The notes beneath the pieces were generated by a model. The model was not told the origin of the DNA and did no database searches. It worked only from the letters and a program-made list of their open reading frames with translations. The translations under genes were made by a program, and so were the position numbers. This document shows positions 26,097 through 34,285 of a stretch of 64,000 nt of DNA, in pieces. Position 1 is the stretch's first letter; every line of letters begins with the position of its first letter. The DNA is from Veillonella sp. VA137 (GTDB lineage Bacteria > Bacillota > Negativicutes > Veillonellales > Veillonellaceae). The stretch is from positions 1 through 64,000 of the forward strand of contig NZ_RQVK01000006.1 in the NCBI RefSeq assembly GCF_003992015.1, read 5' to 3'.

Positions 26097-27437
26097 ATGA
26101 AAATTGTGGTAGTAGGTGCTGGTAAAGTAGGCTACTCCTTGGCACAACGATTAGCGCAAGACCAACATGATGTGTATGTCATTGAAAAAAATGGAGATCG
26201 CATTAAAAATTTAGAAAATAATTTGGACGTGAACTTGGTACAAGGTAATGGCAGCAGCATTTCCCTGTTACAAGAAATTGGCGTAGAAGATATGGGAATG
26301 CTCATTGCTGTGACAGACTCTGACGAGGTCAACATGCTAGCATGTATGCTAGGTAAAGCAGCAGGGATTCCCAAAACGATTGCACGAGTTCGTGATACAG
26401 AATATGAAAATGGTACTAATGCAGTGATTCGTGACCGTTTGGGCATTGATCTTTTCATTAATCCAGAAATGGTAACAGCGCAAGAAATTTACAAAGTTTT
26501 AAAAACACCAGCAGCCTTAGATGTAGAAGACTTTGCTAGCGGTGCTGTACGGTTGGTGGAGTTTAAGATTCGCAACAATTTACATGTGACGGGAATACCC
26601 TTGCGAAAATTGGAATTACCCCCTAATGTGCTTATAGTTGGGATTATGCGTGGTGGCGAAATGATTATTCCTCATGGTGAAAGTACCTTGGAATACCTAG
26701 ATAATGTATTCTTTCTAGGGGCGAAGGAAAGCATCGATAAGGTGGAAGTATGGTTGAATGAAGTAAGTCGTCCTACACAGCGGGTTGTTATCATTGGTGC
26801 AGGTCTTATAGGGCGGAATCTTACCTTACTATTAGAAGCTGATGGATATGATGTGAAGGTTATTGAAAAGGATTTAGATCGTTGTGAACAACTAGCAGCT
26901 CTAGTGAGTCGATCCATTGTCATACATGGAGATGGTACCGATGTTGACTTATTACAGGCAGAAGAGATTAGTGACAACGATGTGATCATTTGCTTAACAG
27001 ATGATGATAAACTAAATCTATTGGTAGCACTGTTAGCGAAACATTTAGGGGTTCCTAAAACATTTGTCCGTGTCGGTCGCTTAGAATATATTACGTTAAT
27101 GGAACAAGTAGGTATCGATGTGGTATTCTCCCCACGATTATTAACATCAGGTCAAATTTTGAGACTCATCCGAGAAGGAGAAAATTTAATTAATATTTCC
27201 ACCTTTGAAGGTTCCAAAGCAGAAGCTATTGAGATTAGCATTACTAATCGTTCAAATTTAATGAATCAATACTTAAAAGATTTAAAATTCCCTGGTAAAT
27301 CTTTAGTGGGTGCTGTGGTGCGAGATAATCGTACAATTGTGCCAAAAGGAGATACGCAATTAGTGGAAGGTGACCATATTGTTATCTTTACATTGCCAGA
27401 ATATGTTAATAAACTCCTTACCTATGTAGGCGGATAA
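26097..27437 (+). CDS. trkA: Trk system potassium regulatory subunit TrkA
   Basis: 446 residues, a tandem repeat of RCK_N (NAD-binding, GAGKVGYSLAQRLAQD near 7-22 and GAGLIGRNLTLLLEAD near 233-248) and RCK_C domains. It is the cytoplasmic nucleotide-sensing subunit that gates the TrkH potassium channel encoded 29 bases downstream. The double-RCK form is the TrkA type, as opposed to the single-RCK KtrA. Confidence 0.96.
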   Translation: MKIVVVGAGKVGYSLAQRLAQDQHDVYVIEKNGDRIKNLENNLDVNLVQGNGSSISLLQEIGVEDMGMLIAVTDSDEVNMLACMLGKAAGIPKTIARVRDTEYENGTNAVIRDRLGIDLFINPEMVTAQEIYKVLKTPAALDVEDFASGAVRLVEFKIRNNLHVTGIPLRKLELPPNVLIVGIMRGGEMIIPHGESTLEYLDNVFFLGAKESIDKVEVWLNEVSRPTQRVVIIGAGLIGRNLTLLLEADGYDVKVIEKDLDRCEQLAALVSRSIVIHGDGTDVDLLQAEEISDNDVIICLTDDDKLNLLVALLAKHLGVPKTFVRVGRLEYITLMEQVGIDVVFSPRLLTSGQILRLIREGENLINISTFEGSKAEAIEISITNRSNLMNQYLKDLKFPGKSLVGAVVRDNRTIVPKGDTQLVEGDHIVIFTLPEYVNKLLTYVGG

Positions 27438-27466
27438 GGAAGTATGATGAAAGAAAGGAGGATTTC

Positions 27467-28981
27467 ATGCGCATTCAAAATATTATGCGAGTAGTGGGGC
27501 AAGTATTGATTACACTAGCTCTCTTCATATTAGTTCCTTTTTTCTTTGGTATCTTAGATGAAGGTATAGGATACTATTCATTCCTTGTAGCTAGCGCACT
27601 GTCTGGTGTATTAGGGGGCGTATTGTATTATTATGGAACAGATACAGACTCCTATAGCTTGCGAGATGGTTTCTTGGTGGTCAGTTCAAGCTGGTTATTT
27701 GCAGCTATATTTTCAGCCTTGCCCTTTTACTTTAGTGGTGTATTCACGAGCTTTGTAGATGCACTTTTTGAAGCTGTATCAGGGATTACGACAACGGGGG
27801 CAAGTATGATTGATGATGTCAGTTCATTGCCTAGAACTTTCATTTTATGGCGCGGCCTTACGAATTGGATTGGTGGCATGGGAATGATTGTCTTAGTCTT
27901 AGCGTTCCTTCGTAATTTGGGGGCTGATGCAGCTCATTTTTTTGAAGCGGAAGCCTCTGTACCAAGACCTGGCATTGTATTACCTAGAATTCGTTCTATT
28001 GCGGGAAATTTGTTGCGTATCTATATGGTATTCACTATAGTTTGTTCATCATTGCTGTGGTTGGCAGGAGTAGATTATTTTAAAGCGATTAACCTAACAT
28101 TTGCTACCGTTGCCACGGGAGGATTGGCCCCTATGACGGGAGGGACCTTTGCTTATGCAGATGCACCTATTGTATGTATCATATTATTGGTATTTATGGT
28201 GCTAGCAGGAGGAAACTTTGCGGTGTATCAATCTGTTTGGCAAAAGGGGATACAAGAAATTTGGCGGGATTTTGAATATCGTATGTATTTGATGACCCTC
28301 TGTATTGGATCAGCATTAGTGTTGGTAGCGCTCAGCTGGGAAGCGGGGGGCTTGGATATATCTCATATTCAAAATTCCTTATTTACATTAGTATCTATGC
28401 AAACAGGTACGGGGTTTGCCATTGTGGATTATAATCAATGGCCTAGCTTAGCACAGATGGTACTATTCATGGGGACATTCTTTGGGGGCTGTAGTGGATC
28501 CACCACAGGTGGTATAAAGATTATTCGAATTATTATCTTAGCAAAAAGTAGTATCCTACATTTGCGTAAAGCCATTCATCCAGATATGGTACAAATGGTG
28601 CGATTAAATGGACATGTACTACCTACTAAGTGGTTACATATGACGCAACAGTTTTTCTTTTTCTATCTCTTAATCTTTGGTATTTCCTCTGTGTTGATAT
28701 CTACTACGGGGCTACCGATTGGAGATGTATTAGGGATTGTGACTGGCACCTTAGGAAATGTAGGTCTTGCATTTGGTAGCTTAGGACCTACGGAAACATT
28801 AACCATTCTGTCTCCATTGGCTAAAGTTGTTTGTATCATCGATATGCTGTTAGGGCGATTAGAACTATTCACTTTATTAGTGTTATTACACCCAGGTTTT
28901 TGGCGAGGATATTTTGCAAAAACAGGGAAAGGATATGGACGATTCGATGGACATCGTAAGAACGCCTCAAGGCTTGTATAA
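27467..28981 (+). CDS. trkH: Potassium uptake channel subunit TrkH
   Basis: 504 residues, about ten TM helices and four selectivity-filter-like loops (SGITTTGAS, TVATGGLAP, MQTGTGFAI and TLGNVGLAFG). TrkH imports K+ under TrkA control. FFGGCSGSTTGGIKIIR is the conserved intramembrane segment of the family. GGAGG precedes ATG 27467. Its 3' end overlaps the next gene by 47 bases. Confidence 0.96.
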   Translation: MRIQNIMRVVGQVLITLALFILVPFFFGILDEGIGYYSFLVASALSGVLGGVLYYYGTDTDSYSLRDGFLVVSSSWLFAAIFSALPFYFSGVFTSFVDALFEAVSGITTTGASMIDDVSSLPRTFILWRGLTNWIGGMGMIVLVLAFLRNLGADAAHFFEAEASVPRPGIVLPRIRSIAGNLLRIYMVFTIVCSSLLWLAGVDYFKAINLTFATVATGGLAPMTGGTFAYADAPIVCIILLVFMVLAGGNFAVYQSVWQKGIQEIWRDFEYRMYLMTLCIGSALVLVALSWEAGGLDISHIQNSLFTLVSMQTGTGFAIVDYNQWPSLAQMVLFMGTFFGGCSGSTTGGIKIIRIIILAKSSILHLRKAIHPDMVQMVRLNGHVLPTKWLHMTQQFFFFYLLIFGISSVLISTTGLPIGDVLGIVTGTLGNVGLAFGSLGPTETLTILSPLAKVVCIIDMLLGRLELFTLLVLLHPGFWRGYFAKTGKGYGRFDGHRKNASRLV

Positions 28982-29549
28982 AACAAATTGTTATATTCTG
29001 AAAGAAAATGGATACGCCCTTATTATTGATCCAGGCTTTCACGGGCACCGCATTATGAGAGAAATAGGGGAGGCAAAGCCTGTGGGTATTATACTGACAC
29101 ATGGACATGCAGATCATATCTGTGCCGTCGATGCGTTGGTAGAGCATTATCATATTCCCGTATATATGCATCCTATGGATGATGAATTACTACGGGTGAA
29201 ACGGCGTATGCCATCGGGATACAAAGAACGATTTACTTCGCCATATATTGCGTTGGAAGAGGGACCTTTACAAATAGGACCCTTTTCTCTGAACGTATGG
29301 GAAGTGCCGGGGCATAGTGCAGGTAGTGTATGTATTGGATATCAACATATTTTGTTTACAGGAGATACATTGTTTAAGGGTACCATAGGCAAGGTGAACA
29401 CCTATAATGGAAATCCTGTGGCTATGAAAGCAACATTAGAAAAAATAAAAACATTCAATCCAGCCTATGTGGTATACCCTGGTCATGGTACGAGTACTAC
29501 ATTGGGACATGAATTAGCAACCAATCCGCACCTGGTATCACATGAGTGA
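28935..29549 (+). CDS. Metallo-beta-lactamase-fold hydrolase (glyoxalase II-like)
   Basis: 204 residues from ATG 28935, with AGGGAAAGG just upstream; a frame start at 28914 and ATG 28947 are alternatives. Metal motifs are THGHADH, the His of PGHSAG, the Asp of FTGDTLF and the His of YPGHG, a complete dinuclear zinc site. Proteins of this compact size often act as hydroxyacylglutathione-hydrolase-like thioesterases; the substrate is not known. It starts inside trkH and is the last gene before the tRNA cluster. Confidence 0.88.
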   Translation: MDDSMDIVRTPQGLYKTNCYILKENGYALIIDPGFHGHRIMREIGEAKPVGIILTHGHADHICAVDALVEHYHIPVYMHPMDDELLRVKRRMPSGYKERFTSPYIALEEGPLQIGPFSLNVWEVPGHSAGSVCIGYQHILFTGDTLFKGTIGKVNTYNGNPVAMKATLEKIKTFNPAYVVYPGHGTSTTLGHELATNPHLVSHE

Positions 29550-29653
29550 AAGAAAAAGATACTTAGAGCAATGATATGACGTAGTGTATTGTTCGAGTGT
29601 TAGACAAGATATCAAAGAAATACAAAATATTTATAAAAAAATATAAAAAAGTA

Positions 29654-29682
29654 TTGACGAGAAATATGAAATAGGGTATACT
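29654..29682 (+). promoter_or_regulatory. Promoter of tRNA cluster
   Basis: TTGACG (29654-29659), 17 bases and TATACT (29677-29682). Transcription would start near 29690, about nine bases before the first tRNA. Confidence 0.85.
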
Positions 29683-29698
29683 AATAAAGTAGTCAATT

Positions 29699-29774
29699 GG
29701 CCCCGTGGTGTAGCGGTTAACATGTCGCCCTGTCACGGCGAAGATCGTCGGTTCAAATCCGATCGGGGTCGCCA
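29699..29774 (+). tRNA. tRNA-Asp (GTC)
   Basis: 76 bases with encoded CCA. The acceptor stem GGCCCCG pairs with CGGGGTC, discriminator G. The anticodon loop CTGTCAC sits between stems TCGCC and GGCGA, giving anticodon GTC. The T arm contains GTTCAAATC. Confidence 0.97.
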
Positions 29775-29780
29775 CTACTT

Positions 29781-29856
<76 letters not shown>

Positions 29857-29859
29857 TTT

Positions 29860-29934
29860 GCGGAAATAGCTCAGCGGTAGAGCACCGCCTTGCCAAGGCG
29901 GGGGTCGCGAGTTCGAATCTCGTTTTCCGCTCCA
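29860..29934 (+). tRNA. tRNA-Gly (GCC)
   Basis: 75 bases with encoded CCA. Acceptor GCGGAAA/TTTCCGC, discriminator T, anticodon stem CGCCT/AGGCG with anticodon GCC, T loop TTCGAAT. Confidence 0.97.
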
Positions 29935-29941
29935 CTTTTTT

Positions 29942-30016
<75 letters not shown>

Positions 30017-30031
30017 CAACATTCCACCCAT

Positions 30032-30120
30032 GCCGGGGTGGCGGAACAGGCAGACGCAACGGACTTAAAATCCGTCGGTTAGAGATAACCGTACCGGTTC
30101 GATTCCGGTCCTCGGCACCA
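30032..30120 (+). tRNA. tRNA-Leu (TAA)
   Basis: 89 bases with encoded CCA and a long variable arm (CGGTTAGAGATAACCG), as expected for a class II tRNA. Acceptor GCCGGGG/CCTCGGC; anticodon loop CTTAAAA gives TAA. Confidence 0.97.
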
Positions 30121-30122
30121 TT

Positions 30123-30151
30123 TAGACCAACTTCGGTTGGTCTATTTTTTT
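30123..30151 (+). terminator. Terminator of tRNA cluster
   Basis: TAGACCAAC (30123-30131) and GTTGGTCTA (30136-30144) form a 9-bp stem capped by TTCG and followed by seven T. Confidence 0.93.
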
Positions 30152-30208
30152 ATGCCTAAATGGACTATAATGTAAGTATCATATAATGAGTGTGCTTAGG
30201 GAGGGACT

Positions 30209-30553
30209 ATGAATACAGTTAATGATGTTGATCGATTATATAATGCTATTGAAATCAATGAAAAAACATTTCAGTTTTTTCAAATTGATGTACAGTCCTA
30301 TGGAATACAAGAAGTCAATAAAGGAAGCACACAATTCTTTTATATTTTACTTGAAATCATGAATGGAAAATTTAATTGTAATTTAGCGTTTATCGTAAAC
30401 TGTTATGATGAGTTAGGAACCATAATTTATAGTAATGAGAAGACAGTTTATGTAGATACATATATTGGCTATGATACTTTAAAATTTTGGTGTAATGATA
30501 CTAATTTGATTGATAGGACGAATAAAATTCGTGTATTTGTAAGAAAAGGATAA
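30209..30553 (+). CDS. Hypothetical protein (114 aa)
   Basis: 114 residues that I do not recognise. The composition is Asn/Tyr/Ile/Phe-rich and predicted beta-rich (FFYILLEIMNGKFNCNLAFIVNCYDELGTIIYS), without signal peptide or TM helix. The pattern of alternating strands resembles small beta-sandwich (FxLD-like) domains, but this is only an impression. It has GGAGGG before ATG 30209, TATAAT upstream at 30166-30171 and a strong terminator downstream, so it appears to be a single-gene unit. The coding is more AT-rich than the housekeeping genes around it. Confidence 0.7.
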   Translation: MNTVNDVDRLYNAIEINEKTFQFFQIDVQSYGIQEVNKGSTQFFYILLEIMNGKFNCNLAFIVNCYDELGTIIYSNEKTVYVDTYIGYDTLKFWCNDTNLIDRTNKIRVFVRKG

Positions 30554-30557
30554 TATT

Positions 30558-30617
30558 AAAGTGCCCTATACCGATATGCATATGTATGTCATAGCATAAG
30601 GTATAGGGCACTTTTTT
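30558..30617. terminator. Bidirectional terminator between convergent genes
   Basis: AAAGTGCCCTATACC (30558-30572) pairs perfectly with its complement at 30600-30614, a 15-bp stem with A-tract before and T-tract after, so it can stop both the 30209 gene and the minus-strand MFS gene. Confidence 0.92.
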
Positions 30618-30629
30618 ATATCCATAGGC

Positions 30630-31856
30630 TTATTGATGCTGAGGAATTTCTTCTTCGTAAATCGCTTCTTTTTTTACAGGTTTATAGTAGATGGCATAAA
30701 GTATCAATACGATAACTGGAATGATGGCAGATACGATGTAGATACCACTGTAGGATAGTAATCCATGCAAGATACCTAATGTATAAGGTCCGACGCCTAA
30801 ACCAAGATCTAAACCGATGAAATAGGTGGAAAGAGCTACCCCAATTTTGGCAGGTTCTACGGCTTTCAAACAAACCGCTTGACCATTCGACATGAAAGTA
30901 CCATAGCCTAAGCCGACAAAGGCACCAGCGATGAGTAGTAAGGCTGCATTTGAACTATAAGCGATGAGTAAAAGTCCAATAGTTAAACATACATAGCTAG
31001 GGTACATAACAGCATTTTCTCCACGTTCATCAAAGATACGACCTGCAATAGGACGAGTCACGGTAATCACAAGGGCATAGACCACAAAGAAGAAGGCTCC
31101 TGCTGTAATGAGACCGATTTCATGGGTGAAGATAGAAAGGAAACCGAGTACGCTAGAATAGGCTAAGCCCATTAGGAATCCAAGAAAGGCGATGAAGGAC
31201 ACACGTGGTTCAATGAAATTCTTCATAGACCAAGATTTCATGGAGGCTGCTTCCGTAGAGGATAGTACTAAATTTTGTACAGGGAATCGTAAACAAGCGA
31301 TGGCAACACCGATGGATAATAGGACGGCTAAATAAATAATCCACGTAAAACCAACGGCAGGTAATAAAATCATGCCAATGAAAGGACCAATAGCCGCGGC
31401 TAAGCTAGTACTAAGACCATAATAATTGATACCTTCTCCATCTTTCGATTTTGGAATGTAAGCAGTGACTACGGCATTGGCTGCGGTGGATACAGTGCCG
31501 TAAGCAAAACCGTTTAGGAAACGGACTGCATCCAAGATTAGAATATCTTTGGCGATGAGATAGGCAAGGGTAGTGAGGAAATAAAAAATAGCTCCGTACC
31601 GAAGTACCTCTTTACGGCCGATAAGTTCTAAGCGTTGTCCCATGATAAGACGAGCGAATAATGTGCCAATAATATAGATACCGGTAGCGAATCCTGCTTC
31701 CGCAACGGTGGAATGAAGTTCTTTCGTAGCATAGCTTGCTGTGATAACCACAAAGCAGTAATATACTAAAAAGACAATAAAATTAATGATAGTAATACTG
31801 ATGAATCCAGAATTAAATAGTGTTTCTTCTTGATTTTGTATCGATTGGGCATTCAT
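30630..31856 (-). CDS. MFS transporter, 12 TM
   Basis: 408 residues with twelve predicted TM helices in two halves. The loop between TM2 and TM3 carries GTLFARLIMGQRLELIGRKEVL, a form of the MFS signature, and the second half has the related RPIAGRIFDERGE. It is a proton-coupled transporter with no readable substrate; drug or sugar efflux are both possible. The ATG at 31856 has AGGAGG upstream on the minus strand. It is transcribed away from the Lrp-aminotransferase pair across a 481-base gap that carries promoters for both directions. Confidence 0.9.
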   Translation of the reverse strand: MNAQSIQNQEETLFNSGFISITIINFIVFLVYYCFVVITASYATKELHSTVAEAGFATGIYIIGTLFARLIMGQRLELIGRKEVLRYGAIFYFLTTLAYLIAKDILILDAVRFLNGFAYGTVSTAANAVVTAYIPKSKDGEGINYYGLSTSLAAAIGPFIGMILLPAVGFTWIIYLAVLLSIGVAIACLRFPVQNLVLSSTEAASMKSWSMKNFIEPRVSFIAFLGFLMGLAYSSVLGFLSIFTHEIGLITAGAFFFVVYALVITVTRPIAGRIFDERGENAVMYPSYVCLTIGLLLIAYSSNAALLLIAGAFVGLGYGTFMSNGQAVCLKAVEPAKIGVALSTYFIGLDLGLGVGPYTLGILHGLLSYSGIYIVSAIIPVIVLILYAIYYKPVKKEAIYEEEIPQHQ

Positions 31857-31887
31857 GAATAACTCCTCCTTTTGTAATACGTTCTAT

Positions 31888-31916
31888 AGAATATACCTAA
31901 TTGCGAATCTTGTAAA
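31888..31916 (-). promoter_or_regulatory. Promoter of MFS gene (minus strand)
   Basis: On the minus strand TTTACA (plus positions 31911-31916), 17 bases and TATTCT (31888-31893) lie just upstream of the MFS start. The 10-base palindrome TTCTATAGAA (31882-31891) overlaps the -10 box, and a near copy (TTCTATAGAG) lies about 50 bases away at 31932-31941, a possible operator pair. Confidence 0.6.
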
Positions 31917-32226
31917 GGTTATATAAATATTTTCTATAGAGTTTAACTAAGTTAACAATCTATAAATGGGTAAACAGGAGAAACGAGTAGGCAAGAATGG
32001 GGATATGAGCGTATTATATAAATCAATTTGGTACACTTCAGGAAATAAGGAAAGGGAAGAGAGGATATAAAATTTTTTTAGAGTGTAACTATCCATGAAG
32101 TTAGAAACTGGTATAAAAGAAATATTAATATGAGGGGATGCGTTGTATCTCTAGTTCGATTATCAGTATAGATTTGTTTTGAGCAGACTATCTTGCAATT
32201 AAATTATGTAGGTGTAACATAACGTA
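31917..32226. other. Non-coding stretch between divergent genes
   Basis: About 310 bases with no convincing gene. It is AT-rich and holds the second TTCTATAGA copy (31932) and GTTTAACTAAGTTAAC (about 31941-31956), an imperfect inverted repeat. A 34-codon frame from 31965 has no SD and is not called. It is probably a regulatory region serving both flanking promoters. Confidence 0.5.
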
Positions 32227-32255
32227 TTGCGACTTTCAGAGAAACTGACTATAAT
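32227..32255 (+). promoter_or_regulatory. Promoter of Lrp-aminotransferase unit
   Basis: TTGCGA (32227-32232), 17 bases and TATAAT (32250-32255). The predicted start near 32262 leaves a leader of about 75 bases before ATG 32338. Confidence 0.8.
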
Positions 32256-32337
32256 AAAAAGATAAGCATTGAGAATATATGTACAATGCTATGGTTTATA
32301 AAACATAGATGTGAATCATAAGAAAGGAGTCTCCCTT

Positions 32338-32847
32338 ATGACAGTACAATTAGACACATTGGATCATCGTTTATTACGTTTATTAGATGAGGACGCCTCC
32401 ATGTCGGCCGCCGACCTAGCCATTATGCTCAATAGTGAAGAAGCACATGTGGCAAGTCGTATTCAAGCCTTCGAGGAGTCTGGTATTATTAAACGGTACC
32501 AAGCAGTCATTGATTGGGAACAAGTAGACCAAAACAAATCTACTGCTCTTATCCAATTAGGTGTGACTCCAGCTCCAGATCAAGGCTTTGATAAAGTAGC
32601 AGAACGAATTATGGAATTTCCAGAAGTACAAGGTGTATACCTTATGTCTGGTAGCTATGATTTAACGGTTATCGTGGAAGGAGCTAGTATGCGTGATATC
32701 GCTTTATTCGTATCTCGCCGTCTATCTACATTAGATTCTGTGTTGTCCACTACAACAAATTTTATCTTAACACGTTATAAAGATAACAATATTGTGTTCC
32801 ACACGGGTGGAGTTCGTGAAGATCGGAGAAATGTATTCGATGATTAA
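32338..32847 (+). CDS. Lrp/AsnC family transcriptional regulator
   Basis: 169 residues from ATG 32338 (AAAGGAG upstream). An N-terminal winged helix-turn-helix (LDHRLLRLLDEDASMSAADLAIML, about 5-55) is followed by an AsnC ligand-binding domain (about 68-150; VQGVYLMSGSYDLTVIVEG). Lrp-type proteins sense amino acids as octameric discs and act locally or globally. The gene overlaps the aminotransferase by 8 bases, which suggests local control of amino-acid metabolism by a product or substrate of that enzyme. Confidence 0.93.
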   Translation: MTVQLDTLDHRLLRLLDEDASMSAADLAIMLNSEEAHVASRIQAFEESGIIKRYQAVIDWEQVDQNKSTALIQLGVTPAPDQGFDKVAERIMEFPEVQGVYLMSGSYDLTVIVEGASMRDIALFVSRRLSTLDSVLSTTTNFILTRYKDNNIVFHTGGVREDRRNVFDD

Positions 32848-34027
32848 TTATGACAACTATTTAAATTCTGAAATCAAAGCTGTGAAACCATCGGGGATTC
32901 GTCGTTTTTTTGAAATTGCTAACGAATTAGATAATGTTATCTCCCTTAGTATTGGTGAACCAGACTTTGCTACGCCCTATCATATACGTGAAGAAGGGAT
33001 TAACACATTAGAAAAGGGGAAAACTTGGTATTCTCCTAATCGTGGTTTTATGGAATTACGGGAAGAGATTTCTAACTGGTTAGAACGAAAATATCATGTG
33101 TCTTATGATCCAACTACGGAAGTGATTGTAACCGTAGGCGGTTCGGAGGCCATTGACTTAACCTGTCGTACCTTACTCAACCCAGGGGATGAAGTGTTGA
33201 TTCCTGTGCCGAGCTTTGTGTGTTACACTCCATTAGCAGAATTGTGTAATGCAAAGCCAGTGCAGATTATTACGAAAGAAGAAGATGAGTTTCGTTTGAC
33301 TCCAGAGGCGATTGAAGCGGCTGTGACAGAGAAGACGAAGCTGTTAGTATTACCATTCCCTAATAATCCAACAGGGGCGGTATTACGCCGTGAGCACTTG
33401 GAAGCGATTGCAGAAGTGGTTATCAAGCATGATTTGTTCATTCTATCCGATGAGTTATACAGTGAACTTACCTATGGTGATGAACCGCATGTATCCATTG
33501 TATCTATACCAGGTATGCAAGAGCGGACAATCTTAATTAATGGGTTTTCCAAAGCCTATGCCATGACGGGTTGGCGCCTTGGGTTTGCTACAGGCCCAGC
33601 ACCGATTATTGCGCAGATGACGAAAATGCATCAATATGGTATTATGAGTGCGCCGTCTATGTCTCAATATGCAGCTATTGAGGCTTTAAAAAATGGAGAC
33701 AAAGATATTCAATACATGCGTGAAGAATACGATATGCGTCGTCGCTTGTTGGTGAGCGCTTTCAATCGTATGGGACTTCATACATTCGAGCCAGAAGGGG
33801 CATTCTATGTATTCCCGTCCATTAAGAGCACAGGCATGACATCGGAAGAGTTTTGTGAAAAACTACTCTATGATCAACGTATTGCCGTGGTTCCTGGTAA
33901 TGCCTTTGGCGACTGTGGGGAAGGCTTTGTTCGTGTAGCTTATTCTAACTCATTGCAGAATATTAAAGAAGCGGTAAAACGAATCGAAATATTCTTGGGA
34001 AAAATTAAAAATAAAGAAATTGAGTAA
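32840..34027 (+). CDS. PLP-dependent aminotransferase, class I/II
   Basis: 395 residues from ATG 32840, with CGGAG at 32824-32828; upstream in-frame ATGs at 32792 and 32831 lie inside the regulator gene and have worse SD spacing. Fold-type I features: FPNNPTGAVL, DELYSELTYGD and the PLP lysine in NGFSKAYAMTGWRLGF. This resembles the aspartate/aromatic/alanine transaminase group (PatA-like), but the substrate is not defined. A partner regulator of the Lrp family is encoded on the same transcript. A terminator follows. Confidence 0.92.
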   Translation: MINYDNYLNSEIKAVKPSGIRRFFEIANELDNVISLSIGEPDFATPYHIREEGINTLEKGKTWYSPNRGFMELREEISNWLERKYHVSYDPTTEVIVTVGGSEAIDLTCRTLLNPGDEVLIPVPSFVCYTPLAELCNAKPVQIITKEEDEFRLTPEAIEAAVTEKTKLLVLPFPNNPTGAVLRREHLEAIAEVVIKHDLFILSDELYSELTYGDEPHVSIVSIPGMQERTILINGFSKAYAMTGWRLGFATGPAPIIAQMTKMHQYGIMSAPSMSQYAAIEALKNGDKDIQYMREEYDMRRRLLVSAFNRMGLHTFEPEGAFYVFPSIKSTGMTSEEFCEKLLYDQRIAVVPGNAFGDCGEGFVRVAYSNSLQNIKEAVKRIEIFLGKIKNKEIE

Positions 34028-34029
34028 TC

Positions 34030-34073
34030 AAAAAAACAGACATGGTTTTGTAATAAAACTGTGTCTGTTTTTT
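34030..34073 (+). terminator. Terminator after aminotransferase
   Basis: AAAAAACAGACA at 34031-34042 pairs with TGTCTGTTTTTT near 34062-34073, with an inner GTTTT/AAAAC stem, ending in a T-run. Confidence 0.85.
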
Positions 34074-34177
34074 ACGTTTATACAATGCATAGGTCCGTCG
34101 GCGAATTGTATAGTGGTATTTGAAAAGAATAGGTGTAAGAATACAATGGGCTGTAACAAAATAGACTACCAATGCAA

Positions 34178-34220
34178 TAGAGGAAAGTTGAACAAACAGC
34201 ATCAACTTTCCTCTACTTTT
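34178..34220. terminator. Second strong hairpin between convergent genes
   Basis: TAGAGGAAAGTTGA (34178-34191) pairs perfectly with 34202-34215, loop of 10 bases, followed by CTTTTATATTTT on the plus strand. It lies downstream of both the aminotransferase and the minus-strand DUF438 gene. The T-run favours plus-strand termination. Confidence 0.7.
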
Positions 34221-34285
34221 ATATTTTAATAAGTGGGGCTGTAGTAACATGTAAAAATGTATATGTTGTTACAGTTCTCAATATC

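Noticed and set aside
31965-32069. 34-codon frame in the MFS-Lrp gap
   Set aside because: No SD, no overlap with neighbours and no recognisable composition.
34005-34250. Two opposing frames of 69-81 codons after the aminotransferase
   Set aside because: Both consist mostly of two terminator hairpins, and neither has an SD.
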